From an uncultured Lachnospiraceae bacterium (lineage in GTDB: Bacteria; Bacillota; Clostridia; Lachnospirales; Lachnospiraceae): 64,000 nt of DNA. The stretch lies in NCBI GenBank assembly GCA_910579505.1, contig CAJTTZ010000014.1, forward strand, positions 1 to 64,000, given 5' to 3'. A program made the translations under genes and the position numbers. The first letter of the stretch is position 1; each line of letters begins with the position of its first letter. Shown here piece after piece: positions 43,768 through 52,507 of the stretch. The notes beneath the pieces were generated by a model, which made no database searches, was not told the DNA's origin, and saw nothing but the letters and a program-made list of their open reading frames with translations.

Positions 43768-44354
43768 AGCTTAACTTCCTCCTCCAATGTACGGATAACC
43801 CTGCAGGGGTTTCCCACCGCCACACAGTTTGCGGGAATCGGGCGGGTCACGACGCTCCCTGCCCCGATCACACTGTTTTCCCCAACCGTCACGCCCGGCA
43901 GAATGATACTGCCGCCGCCGATCCAGACGTTATCCTTTATTTCTATCGGGCGCGCATATGTCCTGAAAAAAGTTGTCCCCTTTTCTTTCCAGTCTGACAC
44001 CAGGCGCTCCTGTGGCAGAACCGGGTGCGAGCTTGTGTAAAACTGCACGTTAGACGCAATCATCACTCGGTTTCCTATGCGGATTTCGGCATTGTCAACA
44101 AAGGTACAGTTGATGCCGATAATCACATCGTTTCCCAGAAAAATATTGTTCCCGTGGTCACAGTGGAACGGCGTGTCAATTTCCACATTTTCTCCCATGC
44201 CGCCCAGAAGCTCCCGCAAAATAGCTTCTCTCTTTTCCGCATCTTCATAATCCGAAAGATAATATTCCCGTGTCAGTTCCCTTGTCCGAGCAATCAGTTT
44301 TAATGTGCCGCTGTCCGCGGTTTCCAGAAAGTCACTGTCTTTATACTCTGCCAT
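43764..44354 (-). CDS. Sugar O-acetyltransferase, maltose/galactoside type (left-handed beta helix)
   Basis: 196 residues. The N-terminal helical part is followed by hexapeptide repeats of a left-handed beta helix (IGNRVMIASNVQFY, NVWIGGGSIILPGVTVGENSVIGAGSVVTRPI). The catalytic His is probably in the TSSHPVL segment. It transfers acetyl from acetyl-CoA to a sugar hydroxyl. GGAGGAGGTTTGAT precedes ATG-44354. It is coupled to the HAD phosphatase gene by a 4-base overlap, so both may detoxify or recycle sugars. Confidence 0.9.
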   Translation of the reverse strand: MAEYKDSDFLETADSGTLKLIARTRELTREYYLSDYEDAEKREAILRELLGGMGENVEIDTPFHCDHGNNIFLGNDVIIGINCTFVDNAEIRIGNRVMIASNVQFYTSSHPVLPQERLVSDWKEKGTTFFRTYARPIEIKDNVWIGGGSIILPGVTVGENSVIGAGSVVTRPIPANCVAVGNPCRVIRTLEEEVKL

Positions 44355-44439
44355 ATCAAACCTCCTCCGTAAATGTATGTTGTCTTTACGGGTATCATTA
44401 TATTGCAGTCCAAATGGTAAAAATATTTAATTCCCGCCC

Positions 44440-45351
44440 TTATATATCACTATCCTGCCATTTTCTTCGATATTCCAGAGGCGTACATCCCGCGTACTCC
44501 CGGAATACCTTTCCGAAATAACTGCTGCTCCCCAGTCCACAGGAATGACTAATATCTGTAATCGTACTCTGCCCTTTTTCCAACATCTGGCTGGCTTTCT
44601 GCAGACGGTAACTCTTAATATATTCCACGGGGGTCATATGCAGATAATCATGGAATACCCGGAAGCATTCCCGCTCGCTGAGATACGCCGCTGCCGCCAG
44701 TTCCCGAATGGAAATCTTTTCCGAATAATGCTCGTGAATATAAATCATCATCAGCTTAATCTTATCATTGTTCCTGTTCTCTTCCCCTCCCTGATCCAAC
44801 ATGGGACGGGACAACTCAAACAGCATTAACCATATTTCCGACAATGCCTCCCGCAGTTTCATCTCATACCCAAATTTGTCGTTTGGAAGATGTAATGATT
44901 CCAAAATACGTTCCAAAATACAATCCTGCAGCGCATTTCCCGGAAAAACGGGGATGATCTCTATTTGCGATGCCGTCACAATAGGGGCAATATATTGCCT
45001 TTCTATTCTGCTCCCCTGCTCTCCGCCAAGCAGGGATGCGTCAAAAATATGGAGAAGCTGCATATTCCTTTCTGTCTGTGACAACACTTTCGTCATATGG
45101 AGCACATTCGCGTTTACCATGCCGCCGCTTCCGGCGGGAAACTCTATCCTTCCGTGGGGCGTATGATATTCCAGACTACCACTCTCCATATAAAAAATTT
45201 CCACCGCCCTGTGCCAGTGCCACGGCACAAAACGCCCTGTATATTTATCCAGTTCGACTCTGGATGCAATATAGGGAAATTCATCCGTGAAACCGGGAAG
45301 CAGCTCCTCCTTGCTGCCGGTATGAAATTCAATCTTCTGTACTGTTTTCAT
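44440..45351 (-). CDS. AraC-family transcriptional regulator
   Basis: 303 residues. Cupin-type N-terminal sensing domain (VPWHWHRAVEIFYM, about 43-56) and C-terminal AraC helix-turn-helix pair (ISIRELAAAAYLSERECFRVF; CGLGSSSYFGKVFREYAGCTPLEYR). The ATG has GAGGATGGAAACAT upstream. It begins 12 bases after another AraC-type gene and ends about 85 bases before the acetyltransferase gene. It resembles the protein at 41557 in layout. The genes it controls are not obvious. Confidence 0.87.
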   Translation of the reverse strand: MKTVQKIEFHTGSKEELLPGFTDEFPYIASRVELDKYTGRFVPWHWHRAVEIFYMESGSLEYHTPHGRIEFPAGSGGMVNANVLHMTKVLSQTERNMQLLHIFDASLLGGEQGSRIERQYIAPIVTASQIEIIPVFPGNALQDCILERILESLHLPNDKFGYEMKLREALSEIWLMLFELSRPMLDQGGEENRNNDKIKLMMIYIHEHYSEKISIRELAAAAYLSERECFRVFHDYLHMTPVEYIKSYRLQKASQMLEKGQSTITDISHSCGLGSSSYFGKVFREYAGCTPLEYRRKWQDSDI

Positions 45352-45363
45352 ATGTTTCCATCC

Positions 45364-46221
45364 TCAAATCCCCGGTATATATGTCCTGCGGTATTCGCTG
45401 GGCGGGCAGCCCTGTTTGGCACAGAAAACCTTGCTGAAATAAAACACATCCGAAAAGCCTGCAAGCTGGGCAATATCCGTGATCGGTTTATCCGTCTCCT
45501 TCAACAGCTGTTTCGCTTTCCGTAAGCGCAGCGTCCGCTGATATTCACGGATCGTCTGCCCCGTTTCTTCCTTAAATAGTGTTCCCGCATATTTATAGGA
45601 AAGACCGCAGACCGTTTCGACCTCTTTTGCATCAAAACTCTCTGTGTAATGCGTCTGAATAAATTCCCGCAGTTTTTTGACATAACCATTTTCCACGGAA
45701 TCCCCCGGCGCGCTCTTTGCACATTCCAGAAAGATCTGCCACAGTCTGACCGAAGCCTGCGGTATGTTTCCGTGCACATGCGCCTCAATCATTTTCTCAA
45801 AATCCTTCTGTATCTGCCGCATCCGTTCGCAATCTGTCATTTTCGGAAGTGTGATATACTTTTCGCTGTCCTGCGGGTCCAGGCAGACCTTCGTGTCGTA
45901 GTAGACATTTCCGGGAAGTTCCTCCATCCCGGCGTCCGGCTCCTTGCAGTAAAAATGTGCATAATACCAGGCGGATCCTTCCTCAAAAGGCTTATCTCCC
46001 CAATGGTGTACTCCGCTTTTCAGAAAAAAGAGCCGATGCGGCAAGAGCTCATAACGGTCGCCGTCCTCTATGATTTCCATGGAGCCTCTGAGCAGATAGA
46101 TCGCCACATGAAACGGCGCGATCCGATCCGCATGTATCATCTTCCCAAGCGAAACACTGTAGTCCGCCTCACATATAAACGGCATGGCATTACATGGAAT
46201 TTTAAGCGCATGTCTTTTCAC
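45364..46221 (-). CDS. AraC-family transcriptional regulator
   Basis: 285 residues with an N-terminal cupin-like part (PFHVAIYLLRGSMEI) and C-terminal AraC helix-turn-helix domains (VCGLSYKYAGTLFKEETGQTIREY, then DIAQLAGFSDVFYFSKVF). The GTG at 46221 follows GGGAGAGGAAAGCCG. It directly precedes a second AraC-type gene; tandem regulators of this type suggest recent duplication or paired control, though the two are clearly diverged. Confidence 0.85.
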   Translation of the reverse strand: MKRHALKIPCNAMPFICEADYSVSLGKMIHADRIAPFHVAIYLLRGSMEIIEDGDRYELLPHRLFFLKSGVHHWGDKPFEEGSAWYYAHFYCKEPDAGMEELPGNVYYDTKVCLDPQDSEKYITLPKMTDCERMRQIQKDFEKMIEAHVHGNIPQASVRLWQIFLECAKSAPGDSVENGYVKKLREFIQTHYTESFDAKEVETVCGLSYKYAGTLFKEETGQTIREYQRTLRLRKAKQLLKETDKPITDIAQLAGFSDVFYFSKVFCAKQGCPPSEYRRTYIPGI

Positions 46222-46372
46222 CGGCTTTCCTCTCCCTGAAATCTATTCTTCCTCTTATATACAATCTATCATAACATAAATGATTACAGATAGGAGAAGG
46301 AAACAAAATTATTCTCACAGAATCATTGACAATACCCTTATAAATGTTGTATTATCATAGTTGTTCATAAAG

Positions 46373-46446
46373 CGAAGCGTGGCTCAGTTTGGTAGAGCGC
46401 TGCGTTCGGGACGCAGAGGTCGCAGGTTCAAATCCTGTCGCTTCGA
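46373..46446 (+). tRNA. tRNA-Pro (CGG)
   Basis: Cloverleaf: acceptor CGAAGCG / CGCTTCG, D arm GCTC/GAGC, anticodon stem CTGCG/CGCAG with loop TTCGGGA (anticodon CGG, reads CCG), T arm GCAGG-TTCAAAT-CCTGT. CCA is not encoded. A terminator follows. Confidence 0.92.
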
Positions 46447-46451
46447 CTATC

Positions 46452-46488
46452 AGAAAACACCTTACTTACCAAAAGTATGGTGTTTTCT
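46452..46488 (+). terminator. Terminator after tRNA-Pro
   Basis: Stem AGAAAACACC (46452-46461) / GGTGTTTTCT (46479-46488) with further pairing ACTT/AAGT inside, ending in a T-rich run. Confidence 0.85.
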
Positions 46489-46568
46489 TATTTCATTAGG
46501 AAAATTTTTCTATATTATAAATATAATTTATGTTCTTCTCATTCAGCCAATATATTAATCTGGTGTTA

Positions 46569-46637
46569 AAGGAGCATCTCGCTAAGATTAATAATGAAGA
46601 TGATTAGGTAAAACATTCACGACAAAAGCTCCTTTGA
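46569..46637 (+). other. Inverted repeat spanning a short leader
   Basis: AAAGGAGC near 46569 pairs with GCTCCTTT near 46628 across about 50 bases that contain no obvious further hairpin. It precedes the membrane protein gene. I do not recognise a riboswitch class. Confidence 0.4.
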
Positions 46638-46669
46638 ATAATCCCCCAAAATTCGGACATTCTGAGAAC

Positions 46670-47239
46670 ATGAAAAGAAAATCAACCATCGACCGATTTA
46701 CCTATTATGTCCTCCTCTTTTTCGTTACCGCCTTCGCGGGCTGGCTCTGGGAAGTATTGCTGTTCTTTTTCACGGAACACGCCTTTATTAACAGAGGCGT
46801 ATACGAAGGACCCTATCTTCCGATCTACGGGGCAGGCGGACTTCTACTCTGTATGCTGTTTCACCGATTGAGGCATAAACCACTGTCTGTATTTGCGCTC
46901 TCCATGTTGACATGTACGGTTCTGGAATATCTGACCAGTTTTTTCCTCGAACGCAAATGGGGCGTCCGTTGGTGGGACTACAGCGGTCATTTCCTGAATT
47001 TAAACGGAAGAGTATGCCTTCTGGGCGCAGTCGTTTTTGGCCTTGGCGGAACAGCTCTGATCTGTCTCTTCCTTCCTTTTTATGAAAAATTGTACAAGCA
47101 AGTTTCTCCCAGATGGCGTACAGTCGCCGCCCTTCTTCTTTTGCTGGTATTTATCGTGGACGGCGCCAGATGCGCTATGCATCCGAACACGGGAACCGGT
47201 ATTTCTTATTCGTCGGGCAGATCCGCCTCTTTTCATTAA
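46670..47239 (+). CDS. Putative membrane protein, CmpB/ABC-transporter type IV (DUF1113)
   Basis: 189 residues with five to six hydrophobic segments. GWLWEV near the start, RGVYEGPYLPIYGAGG in the first loop, and WWDYSGHFLNLNGRVCL are hallmarks of the family called putative ABC-transporter type IV (PF06541), found in Firmicutes without proven function. I prefer the ATG of MKRKSTIDRF, although its SD is weak (CTGAGAAC); the frame continues to a TTG 12 codons earlier. A short inverted repeat precedes it. Confidence 0.75.
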   Translation: MKRKSTIDRFTYYVLLFFVTAFAGWLWEVLLFFFTEHAFINRGVYEGPYLPIYGAGGLLLCMLFHRLRHKPLSVFALSMLTCTVLEYLTSFFLERKWGVRWWDYSGHFLNLNGRVCLLGAVVFGLGGTALICLFLPFYEKLYKQVSPRWRTVAALLLLLVFIVDGARCAMHPNTGTGISYSSGRSASFH

Positions 47240-47326
47240 AATGTGAGAAAGCAGCTTCCATATCTCTTGTTTTTTCTTTATAAAAGGTGTATTCTTATGT
47301 AGCGAATTTCTGTGAGGAGGTTTGTT

Positions 47327-48499
47327 ATGGAAGCTTATGAAGTTTTACGAGACTTGGCAATTATTATTTTTGCCGCGAAATTTTTTGCTGTGATGGCGAG
47401 GAAATGTAAGGCGCCCCAGGTTGTCGGTCAGATAGTGGCAGGACTTCTGATCGGACCCTGCGTACTGGGCTGGGTTGCCCCGTCTGACTTTATCACACAG
47501 ATGGCGGAAATCGGTGTTGTCCTTCTGATGTTTGAGGTTGGACTTGAAACGGATTTGAAGGAACTGGTCAAGACCGGTCCTATAGCCCTTCTGATTGCCT
47601 GTGCAGGCGTGTTTGTGCCGTTGGTGTTGGGCGCCCTTTTATACATGGGCTTTTACGGCGTCGCACCTTGGGGGAGTGAAGAATTTTTCAAGGCTGTCTT
47701 CATCGGCACAATTATGACTGCTACCAGCGTCAGTATTACCGTAGCGGCATTACAGGAATTAGGTAAAATAAAGAGCAAGGTGGGTACAACCATTGTCAGC
47801 GCCGCCATTATAGACGACGTGATCGGCATTATCGTACTCACGTTTGTGATCGGTTTTAAGTCCCCGGACTCCCATCCCGGCATGGTCATTTTAAAGACCA
47901 TTATCTTCTTCGTTGTTGCAGTGGTAGGCGGCTTTATCGTATTTAAAGTTTTTCTGGCTCTGGATAAACGATATCCACACACGAGGCGTATTCCTATTGT
48001 CGCCATGGCCTTTTGTTTCGGTTTATCCTATGTGGCGGAAAAGTATTTTGGCATTGCAGATATTACGGGAGCGTACATAGCCGGCATTGTGCTATGTAAT
48101 TTGAGCGACAATACGTACATAGAGAGAAAAGTGGACGTGAGCTCCTACATGCTTTTTGGTCCGCTGTTTTTCGCAAGCATCGGTCTGAAAACCAATTTTG
48201 ACGCGATGGACTCCACGCTGTTTATCTTCTGCATTTGTTTTGTGGTTGTCGCATTGCTTGCCAAGATTATCGGCTGTGGACTTGCCGCCAAACTCTGCCG
48301 CTACACTTTCTCCGATTCCTTAAAAATCGGTGTCGGCATGATGACGCGCGGAGAAGTGGCGCTGATTGTGGCACAGAAGGGACTGGCGGCAGACCTTTTG
48401 ACAGCGGACTTTTTTATGGCTGTGATTCTGCTGATTTTGTTCTCCTCTATCGCAACGCCGATTATATTGAAATTCCTATATAATAAAGAGGACAAATAA
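47327..48499 (+). CDS. Cation:proton antiporter, CPA2 (KefB/NapA) type
   Basis: 390 residues and about twelve membrane helices, no TrkA-N domain. The conserved start PQVVGQIVAGLLIGPCVLGW and IIDDVIGIIVL with the paired aspartates (ion-binding site of Na+/H+ antiporters) are present, as is RGEVALIVAQKG late. It exchanges Na+ or K+ for protons. GAGGAGGTTTGTT precedes the ATG at 47327, so the five-codon extension is not used. It is followed directly by a 45-residue open frame. Confidence 0.9.
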   Translation: MEAYEVLRDLAIIIFAAKFFAVMARKCKAPQVVGQIVAGLLIGPCVLGWVAPSDFITQMAEIGVVLLMFEVGLETDLKELVKTGPIALLIACAGVFVPLVLGALLYMGFYGVAPWGSEEFFKAVFIGTIMTATSVSITVAALQELGKIKSKVGTTIVSAAIIDDVIGIIVLTFVIGFKSPDSHPGMVILKTIIFFVVAVVGGFIVFKVFLALDKRYPHTRRIPIVAMAFCFGLSYVAEKYFGIADITGAYIAGIVLCNLSDNTYIERKVDVSSYMLFGPLFFASIGLKTNFDAMDSTLFIFCICFVVVALLAKIIGCGLAAKLCRYTFSDSLKIGVGMMTRGEVALIVAQKGLAADLLTADFFMAVILLILFSSIATPIILKFLYNKEDK

Positions 48500-48500
48500 T

Positions 48501-48638
48501 ATGGGAATTTTTGACACATTTGATCCTAACCGTGACCCGATGCGTAACGCCGCTTTAAGCGCCCAGTTTTCGGATTATGAGAATAAGAGAAACGCTTTTT
48601 ATAATATGCTAGACGCAGACCCGGCATTCTGCCTTTAA
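48501..48638 (+). CDS. 45-residue hypothetical protein behind the antiporter
   Basis: Starts MGIFDTFDPNRDPMRNAA and ends DADPAFCL. A possible RBS (GAGGAC) lies 7 bases before ATG-48501, within the last codons of the antiporter gene. It reads as hydrophilic and acidic with a plausible composition, but has no recognisable domain. It ends just before a strong terminator. It may be a real short protein or the start of a decayed gene. Confidence 0.45.
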   Translation: MGIFDTFDPNRDPMRNAALSAQFSDYENKRNAFYNMLDADPAFCL

Positions 48639-48646
48639 AAAAATAC

Positions 48647-48679
48647 GTGCTGCAAAACACAGGAAAAGTTTTGCAGCAC
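48647..48679. terminator. Bidirectional terminator between antiporter and trxA
   Basis: Perfect 12-bp stem GTGCTGCAAAAC / GTTTTGCAGCAC with loop ACAGGAAAA. It lies between two convergent units. Confidence 0.88.
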
Positions 48680-48686
48680 ATTTATT

Positions 48687-49004
48687 TTACAATACTTTCG
48701 AAAGCTCCGCTTCCAACTCCTCCGGCGGTACCGCTCCCACAATATTCCCGACAGGTTCTCCCTTCACGAAGACTTTCATGTTGGGGATGTTCATCACCCG
48801 GTACATTCTGGCAAGACCATCCTCCTCATCTATGTTGCATTTTCCGATTTTTACCTTCCCGTCATATTTTTCCGCCAGCTGTGCAATGATCGGCGCCATC
48901 ATCTTACAGGGACCACACCAGTCCGCATAAAAATCTACCAATACGGGAACTTCCGACTCCAATACCTCGCTCTCAAAATTTTCGCTTGTAAATTTGTACT
49001 CCAT
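48687..49004 (-). CDS. trxA: Thioredoxin
   Basis: 105 residues, canonical length. The redox motif WCGPC is at 29-33 in DFYADWCGPCK. The cis-proline that faces it is Pro74 in NIPNMKVF, where Asn follows instead of the usual Thr. It reduces protein disulfides in the cytoplasm. ATG-49004 follows TAAGGAGGAAAACAC. It stands alone between trmB and a terminator. Confidence 0.94.
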   Translation of the reverse strand: MEYKFTSENFESEVLESEVPVLVDFYADWCGPCKMMAPIIAQLAEKYDGKVKIGKCNIDEEDGLARMYRVMNIPNMKVFVKGEPVGNIVGAVPPEELEAELSKVL

Positions 49005-49082
49005 GTGTTTTCCTCCTTACCATTGTCATTTTATACTTAAATTTAACATTAAAACCGTTCTCAAATCATACACAGCATTTCC

Positions 49083-49721
49083 TTATCTCGCTATCACATA
49101 TTTATAAATCGGATTCCCCTTCGAGGAAAACCGTTCCTCATACTCCGTCATAACGTTCCCTTCCATCATCCGCGCGTCATGATGAAGATCCTCCGTCATC
49201 TGCACAATTTTCCATCCCGCCGGTTCCAACTCCTCCAGTGCAAACTGAAACAGGTCATGGTTGTCCGTCTTAAATTCGATCACGCCGCCCGGTATTAGTA
49301 TTTCATCATAACGACGTAAAAATTCACGGGAAGGAAGTCTGCGCTTCGCATGCCTGTCCTTCGGCCAGGGATCGGAAAAATTCAAATAAATACGTTCTAC
49401 CTCCCCTTCTGCAAATACAGATGTAATCTCCTCCGCCTCCATACGGATAAAATAGAGATTTGGTAAAGGGTCTGCCTCCAGTTTCTGTATACCGCGGATT
49501 AGTACGCTGGAATACTTCTCGATCCCTATATAATTGACATGTGGGTTCGATCTTGCCAAATCCATAATAAAGCGGCCTTTCCCCATACCGATTTCTATGC
49601 GTATGGGATATTCGTTGCCGAAAACCTTATGCCATTTTCCCCGATTTTCCTGCGGATTATGTATCACATAATCACAGGCGGCTATCACTTCTCTTGATCC
49701 TGTTACGTTTCGTAATCTCAT
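49083..49721 (-). CDS. trmB: tRNA (guanine-N7-)-methyltransferase
   Basis: 212 residues. SAM motif IEIGMGKGRFIMDLA, then the family signature NFSDPWPKDRHAKRRL and the C-terminal EFKTDNHDLFQFA. It makes m7G46 in the variable loop of tRNAs. The ATG at 49721 lacks a strong SD (GGTGAATGACACAGC), but no better start exists. It diverges from the D,D-carboxypeptidase gene. Confidence 0.95.
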   Translation of the reverse strand: MRLRNVTGSREVIAACDYVIHNPQENRGKWHKVFGNEYPIRIEIGMGKGRFIMDLARSNPHVNYIGIEKYSSVLIRGIQKLEADPLPNLYFIRMEAEEITSVFAEGEVERIYLNFSDPWPKDRHAKRRLPSREFLRRYDEILIPGGVIEFKTDNHDLFQFALEELEPAGWKIVQMTEDLHHDARMMEGNVMTEYEERFSSKGNPIYKYVIAR

Positions 49722-49917
49722 GCTGTGTCATTCACCTGTCGCTGTTTTTTGTATTTTCGATCCTATTTTACAAATAACCTAGTTAGAACTTTAACACATT
49801 TTGCTTTTTTTGTGAATACACTACAGTTTTTCTTTTAAATAGTGTATGATATGTAAGGACAGATTCATAATTTATTGCTTATTTCATATATTTGTTATCA
49901 TAGAAAGGTTTTATTGC

Positions 49918-51429
49918 ATGTTCTTTATGAGAAAAAATAGATTTTTGCAATCCCGGCGGATCGCAGTACTGCTCCTTGCTTCTTTTCTGGCTTTTAGCAG
50001 TTTTTTTTCCGATGGTCGTGTTTTAACCGTAAAAGCAGCCAGTCTGGAAGAGCTGCAGGAAGAAGCCGAAGCCCGGAAAATACTTCCCATCCAGTCAAAT
50101 GAAATTGATAACTGGCCTGCAGGTCCTCAGGTAAGCGCTCAATCCGCTATTCTGATGGACGCGAATACAGGCGTTATTCTCTATTCTAAAAATATCCACG
50201 AACGTCTTTATCCCGCCAGCACAACGAAAATTATGACTGCGCTTCTCGCTATGGAAAACGGTAATCTGGACGATACGGTGGAGTTTAGCCATGAGGCGGT
50301 ATTCAGCGTACCCACGGACGGTTCCAATATGGGCATGGACGAGGGTGAATCCATTTCGCTGGAGGAATGCCTATATGGAATCATGGTCGCTTCCGCCAAT
50401 GAGGCCGCCAATGCCGCCGGTGAATATATTTCCGGCTCAATCGAGGATTTTGTGGCACTGATGAATAAGCGGGCGGAGGAAATTGGCTGCACTGACACTC
50501 ATTTCACCAATCCTAATGGCCTGCACGATCCCCAGCATTATACCAGCGCATATGATCTGGCACTGATTTCCAGCTATTTTTTCCGCAATGAAATGTTGTG
50601 CAAAATAAGCAATACGCCGCGTTATCATTTTGAGGCTACCGCCACTCAGCCTGATGATTTCTATAAAAATAACAAACATAAGCTGGTTAACGGAGAAATT
50701 CCCTACGAGGGTATTTTAGGCGGAAAAACCGGGTATACTGATGATTCCAGACAGACCCTTGTCACCTGTGCGGAACAGAACGGCATGCGTCTTATCTGTG
50801 TTGTTTTTAAGGAGGAAACCCCGGATCAGTTCACAGACACCGCTGAACTGTTTGACTACGGCTTCCACAATTTCCAGGTACTGAATATCTCAGAAAACGA
50901 AGAAAAATACAACATAGAATCCACAGGTTTTCTTCAGATTGGAAATGATGTTTTCGGCAGTTCAAAGCCTATTCTCTCTATAGATACCGACAGCTATGTT
51001 ATTATCCCGAACACTGTTTCGTTTCAGGATCTGGATTCGAAAATTGATTACAGCCAGTCTGATGAAAACCGTGTCGCAGGCATTGAATATTCCTATCATG
51101 ATATGTATGTGGGAAATGCGTACCTCAACCTTGTCACAGATAATGCATCCTCCTATGATTTTGATACGAATATGACGGCCACGGACGTCAGTGTGGAAAT
51201 GACGGAGGCCGAGTCGGAAACAGAAACCGAAGCGCAGGATACCATTTTTATCAATATCAAAAAAGTATTGGTTATCATACTGGTTATCGCCGCCGTTGTT
51301 ATTACCATATTTATGATACATGCGTTAATAACCAATGGAAGAACTGCCAAGCGCAGAAATAACCGCATTAGACGCAAGCAAAGGAGACGGTCCCATATGC
51401 GCACGGATTTTGATGATTTTGATTTTTAA
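49918..51429 (+). CDS. D-alanyl-D-alanine carboxypeptidase (PBP5/DacF family)
   Basis: 503 residues. A signal peptide (basic start, hydrophobic about 15-35, cleavage near VKAAS) precedes the S11 penicillin-binding domain with SxxK Ser101-Lys104 (PASTTK), SAN at 159-161 and KTG at 270-272. A C-terminal region carries a membrane helix and a very basic tail, so the enzyme is probably anchored at both ends of secretion. It removes terminal D-Ala from peptidoglycan stems. I use the ATG at 49918 (AGAAAGG 10 bases up), with 49927 as alternative. Confidence 0.9.
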   Translation: MFFMRKNRFLQSRRIAVLLLASFLAFSSFFSDGRVLTVKAASLEELQEEAEARKILPIQSNEIDNWPAGPQVSAQSAILMDANTGVILYSKNIHERLYPASTTKIMTALLAMENGNLDDTVEFSHEAVFSVPTDGSNMGMDEGESISLEECLYGIMVASANEAANAAGEYISGSIEDFVALMNKRAEEIGCTDTHFTNPNGLHDPQHYTSAYDLALISSYFFRNEMLCKISNTPRYHFEATATQPDDFYKNNKHKLVNGEIPYEGILGGKTGYTDDSRQTLVTCAEQNGMRLICVVFKEETPDQFTDTAELFDYGFHNFQVLNISENEEKYNIESTGFLQIGNDVFGSSKPILSIDTDSYVIIPNTVSFQDLDSKIDYSQSDENRVAGIEYSYHDMYVGNAYLNLVTDNASSYDFDTNMTATDVSVEMTEAESETETEAQDTIFINIKKVLVIILVIAAVVITIFMIHALITNGRTAKRRNNRIRRKQRRRSHMRTDFDDFDF

Positions 51430-51441
51430 TCAAGGAACCTC

Positions 51442-51472
51442 TTGACCTTATACTAAGTATACCCCCTATACT
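51442..51472 (+). promoter_or_regulatory. MerR-type promoter with 19-bp spacer and operator
   Basis: TTGACC (51442-51447), 19-base spacer, TATACT (51467-51472). The spacer holds the perfect palindrome TATACT-A-AGTATA (51449-51461). An overlong spacer with a central dyad is the hallmark of promoters that MerR-family proteins activate by DNA distortion. Confidence 0.82.
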
Positions 51473-51508
51473 TAACTTAACAAACAGGGAAAGGAGGCAC
51501 ATTTCTAT

Positions 51509-52348
51509 ATGAACATCAATGAACTGGAACGCCTGACTGGAATCACCAAACAGAACATCCGTTTTTACGAGAAAAAGGAGTTACTTCACCCCGTTAGAAA
51601 TCCCGAAAACAATTACCGGGAATATTCGGAGGAAGATGTAACCACTCTTAAAACAATCAAACTCCTGCGTAAACTGGATTTATCAGTGGATGATATCCGT
51701 AGCGTCCTGTCAGCAGAGATTTCGCTTCACACACTGCTGGAGCAGCATCTTACCGAACTGCAAAGCCGTCAGCAAAAGTTAAAATCCTGTATTGATGTTT
51801 GCAACGATCTGCTCCAAGCAGACACTGAGAAAATAGATCTGGACAAAACACTGAAAAGAATGACCCAGATCGAACAGAATGGGGGTATGTTTATGTCAAT
51901 TATGGAAGATTATAAAAGATATACTGTGGCGCAGCGCAAGCGGAGTTTTTCCTTCCAGCCGGATACTATGGTAATGAACTCTGGAGAATTTTTGGAAGCT
52001 CTCTTTTTATACGCCAATGAAAACAATCAAGATCTGGAAATTATAAGAGAAGGCATGTATCCTGTCTTCAAACTCGACGGCGTGGAATACAGGGCCGAAC
52101 GCGTATTTGGGCGCTTCGGCGCAACTGTGCGCTGTACGATGACGCATCCTGAGGAAAGCGGGGATGCAAATATTTCCGAAAAGAGAAAATTGTTGTACCG
52201 GCTGATAAACGGGCCTTACTTCCTGCTGCTAGCTGTCTTTATCTTCATGGCCGTTGACAGACAGAATGTTGGCTGGGCAGCTGTGGTGGCGCTCTTTATC
52301 TTCCCGTACCTTATCTGGCTCTTCCGAATGTTTCCAAAAGCCAGATAA
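51509..52348 (+). CDS. MerR-family regulator with C-terminal membrane segment
   Basis: 279 residues. N-terminal winged helix-turn-helix (NINELERLTGITKQNIRFYEKKELLHP) and dimerisation coil to about 125; then a domain of about 100 residues I do not recognise, and two hydrophobic helices at about 235-275, so it appears membrane-attached. No metal-binding Cys pair of the heavy-metal MerRs is visible. GGAAAGGAGGCAC precedes the start. The upstream promoter has the 19-base spacer and dyad expected for autoregulation. No other target gene is adjacent. Confidence 0.87.
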   Translation: MNINELERLTGITKQNIRFYEKKELLHPVRNPENNYREYSEEDVTTLKTIKLLRKLDLSVDDIRSVLSAEISLHTLLEQHLTELQSRQQKLKSCIDVCNDLLQADTEKIDLDKTLKRMTQIEQNGGMFMSIMEDYKRYTVAQRKRSFSFQPDTMVMNSGEFLEALFLYANENNQDLEIIREGMYPVFKLDGVEYRAERVFGRFGATVRCTMTHPEESGDANISEKRKLLYRLINGPYFLLLAVFIFMAVDRQNVGWAAVVALFIFPYLIWLFRMFPKAR

Positions 52349-52373
52349 AATATCCGATAAAAATCTAAACACT

Positions 52374-52406
52374 AAAGTCCTTGTATGATATTTATACAAG
52401 GACTTT
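52374..52406. terminator. Terminator between merR-type gene and tRNA-Arg
   Basis: Perfect 13-bp stem AAAGTCCTTGTAT / ATACAAGGACTTT with loop GATATTT; it serves the convergent ends. Confidence 0.9.
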
Positions 52407-52409
52407 AGA

Positions 52410-52481
52410 CGTTCCCTGCGGGAATCGAACCCACAACTGGGGCTTAGGAGGCTCCTGTTATATCCATTTAACTAAGGGAAC
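52410..52481 (-). tRNA. tRNA-Arg (CCT)
   Basis: Minus strand: acceptor GTTCCCT / AGGGAAC, D arm GTTA/TAAC, anticodon stem GGAGC / GCCCC with loop CTCCTAA (anticodon CCT, reads AGG), T arm GTGGG-TTCGATT-CCCGC. The anticodon stem has one A-C mismatch (29-41). CCA not encoded. Confidence 0.9.
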
Positions 52482-52507
52482 AACTGCTATATATTTATAA
52501 AGAAAAC

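Noticed and set aside
46569..46637. Known riboswitch class before the CmpB-type gene
   Set aside because: I compared by eye with M-box, THF, guanidine, fluoride and c-di-GMP aptamer cores and found no match.
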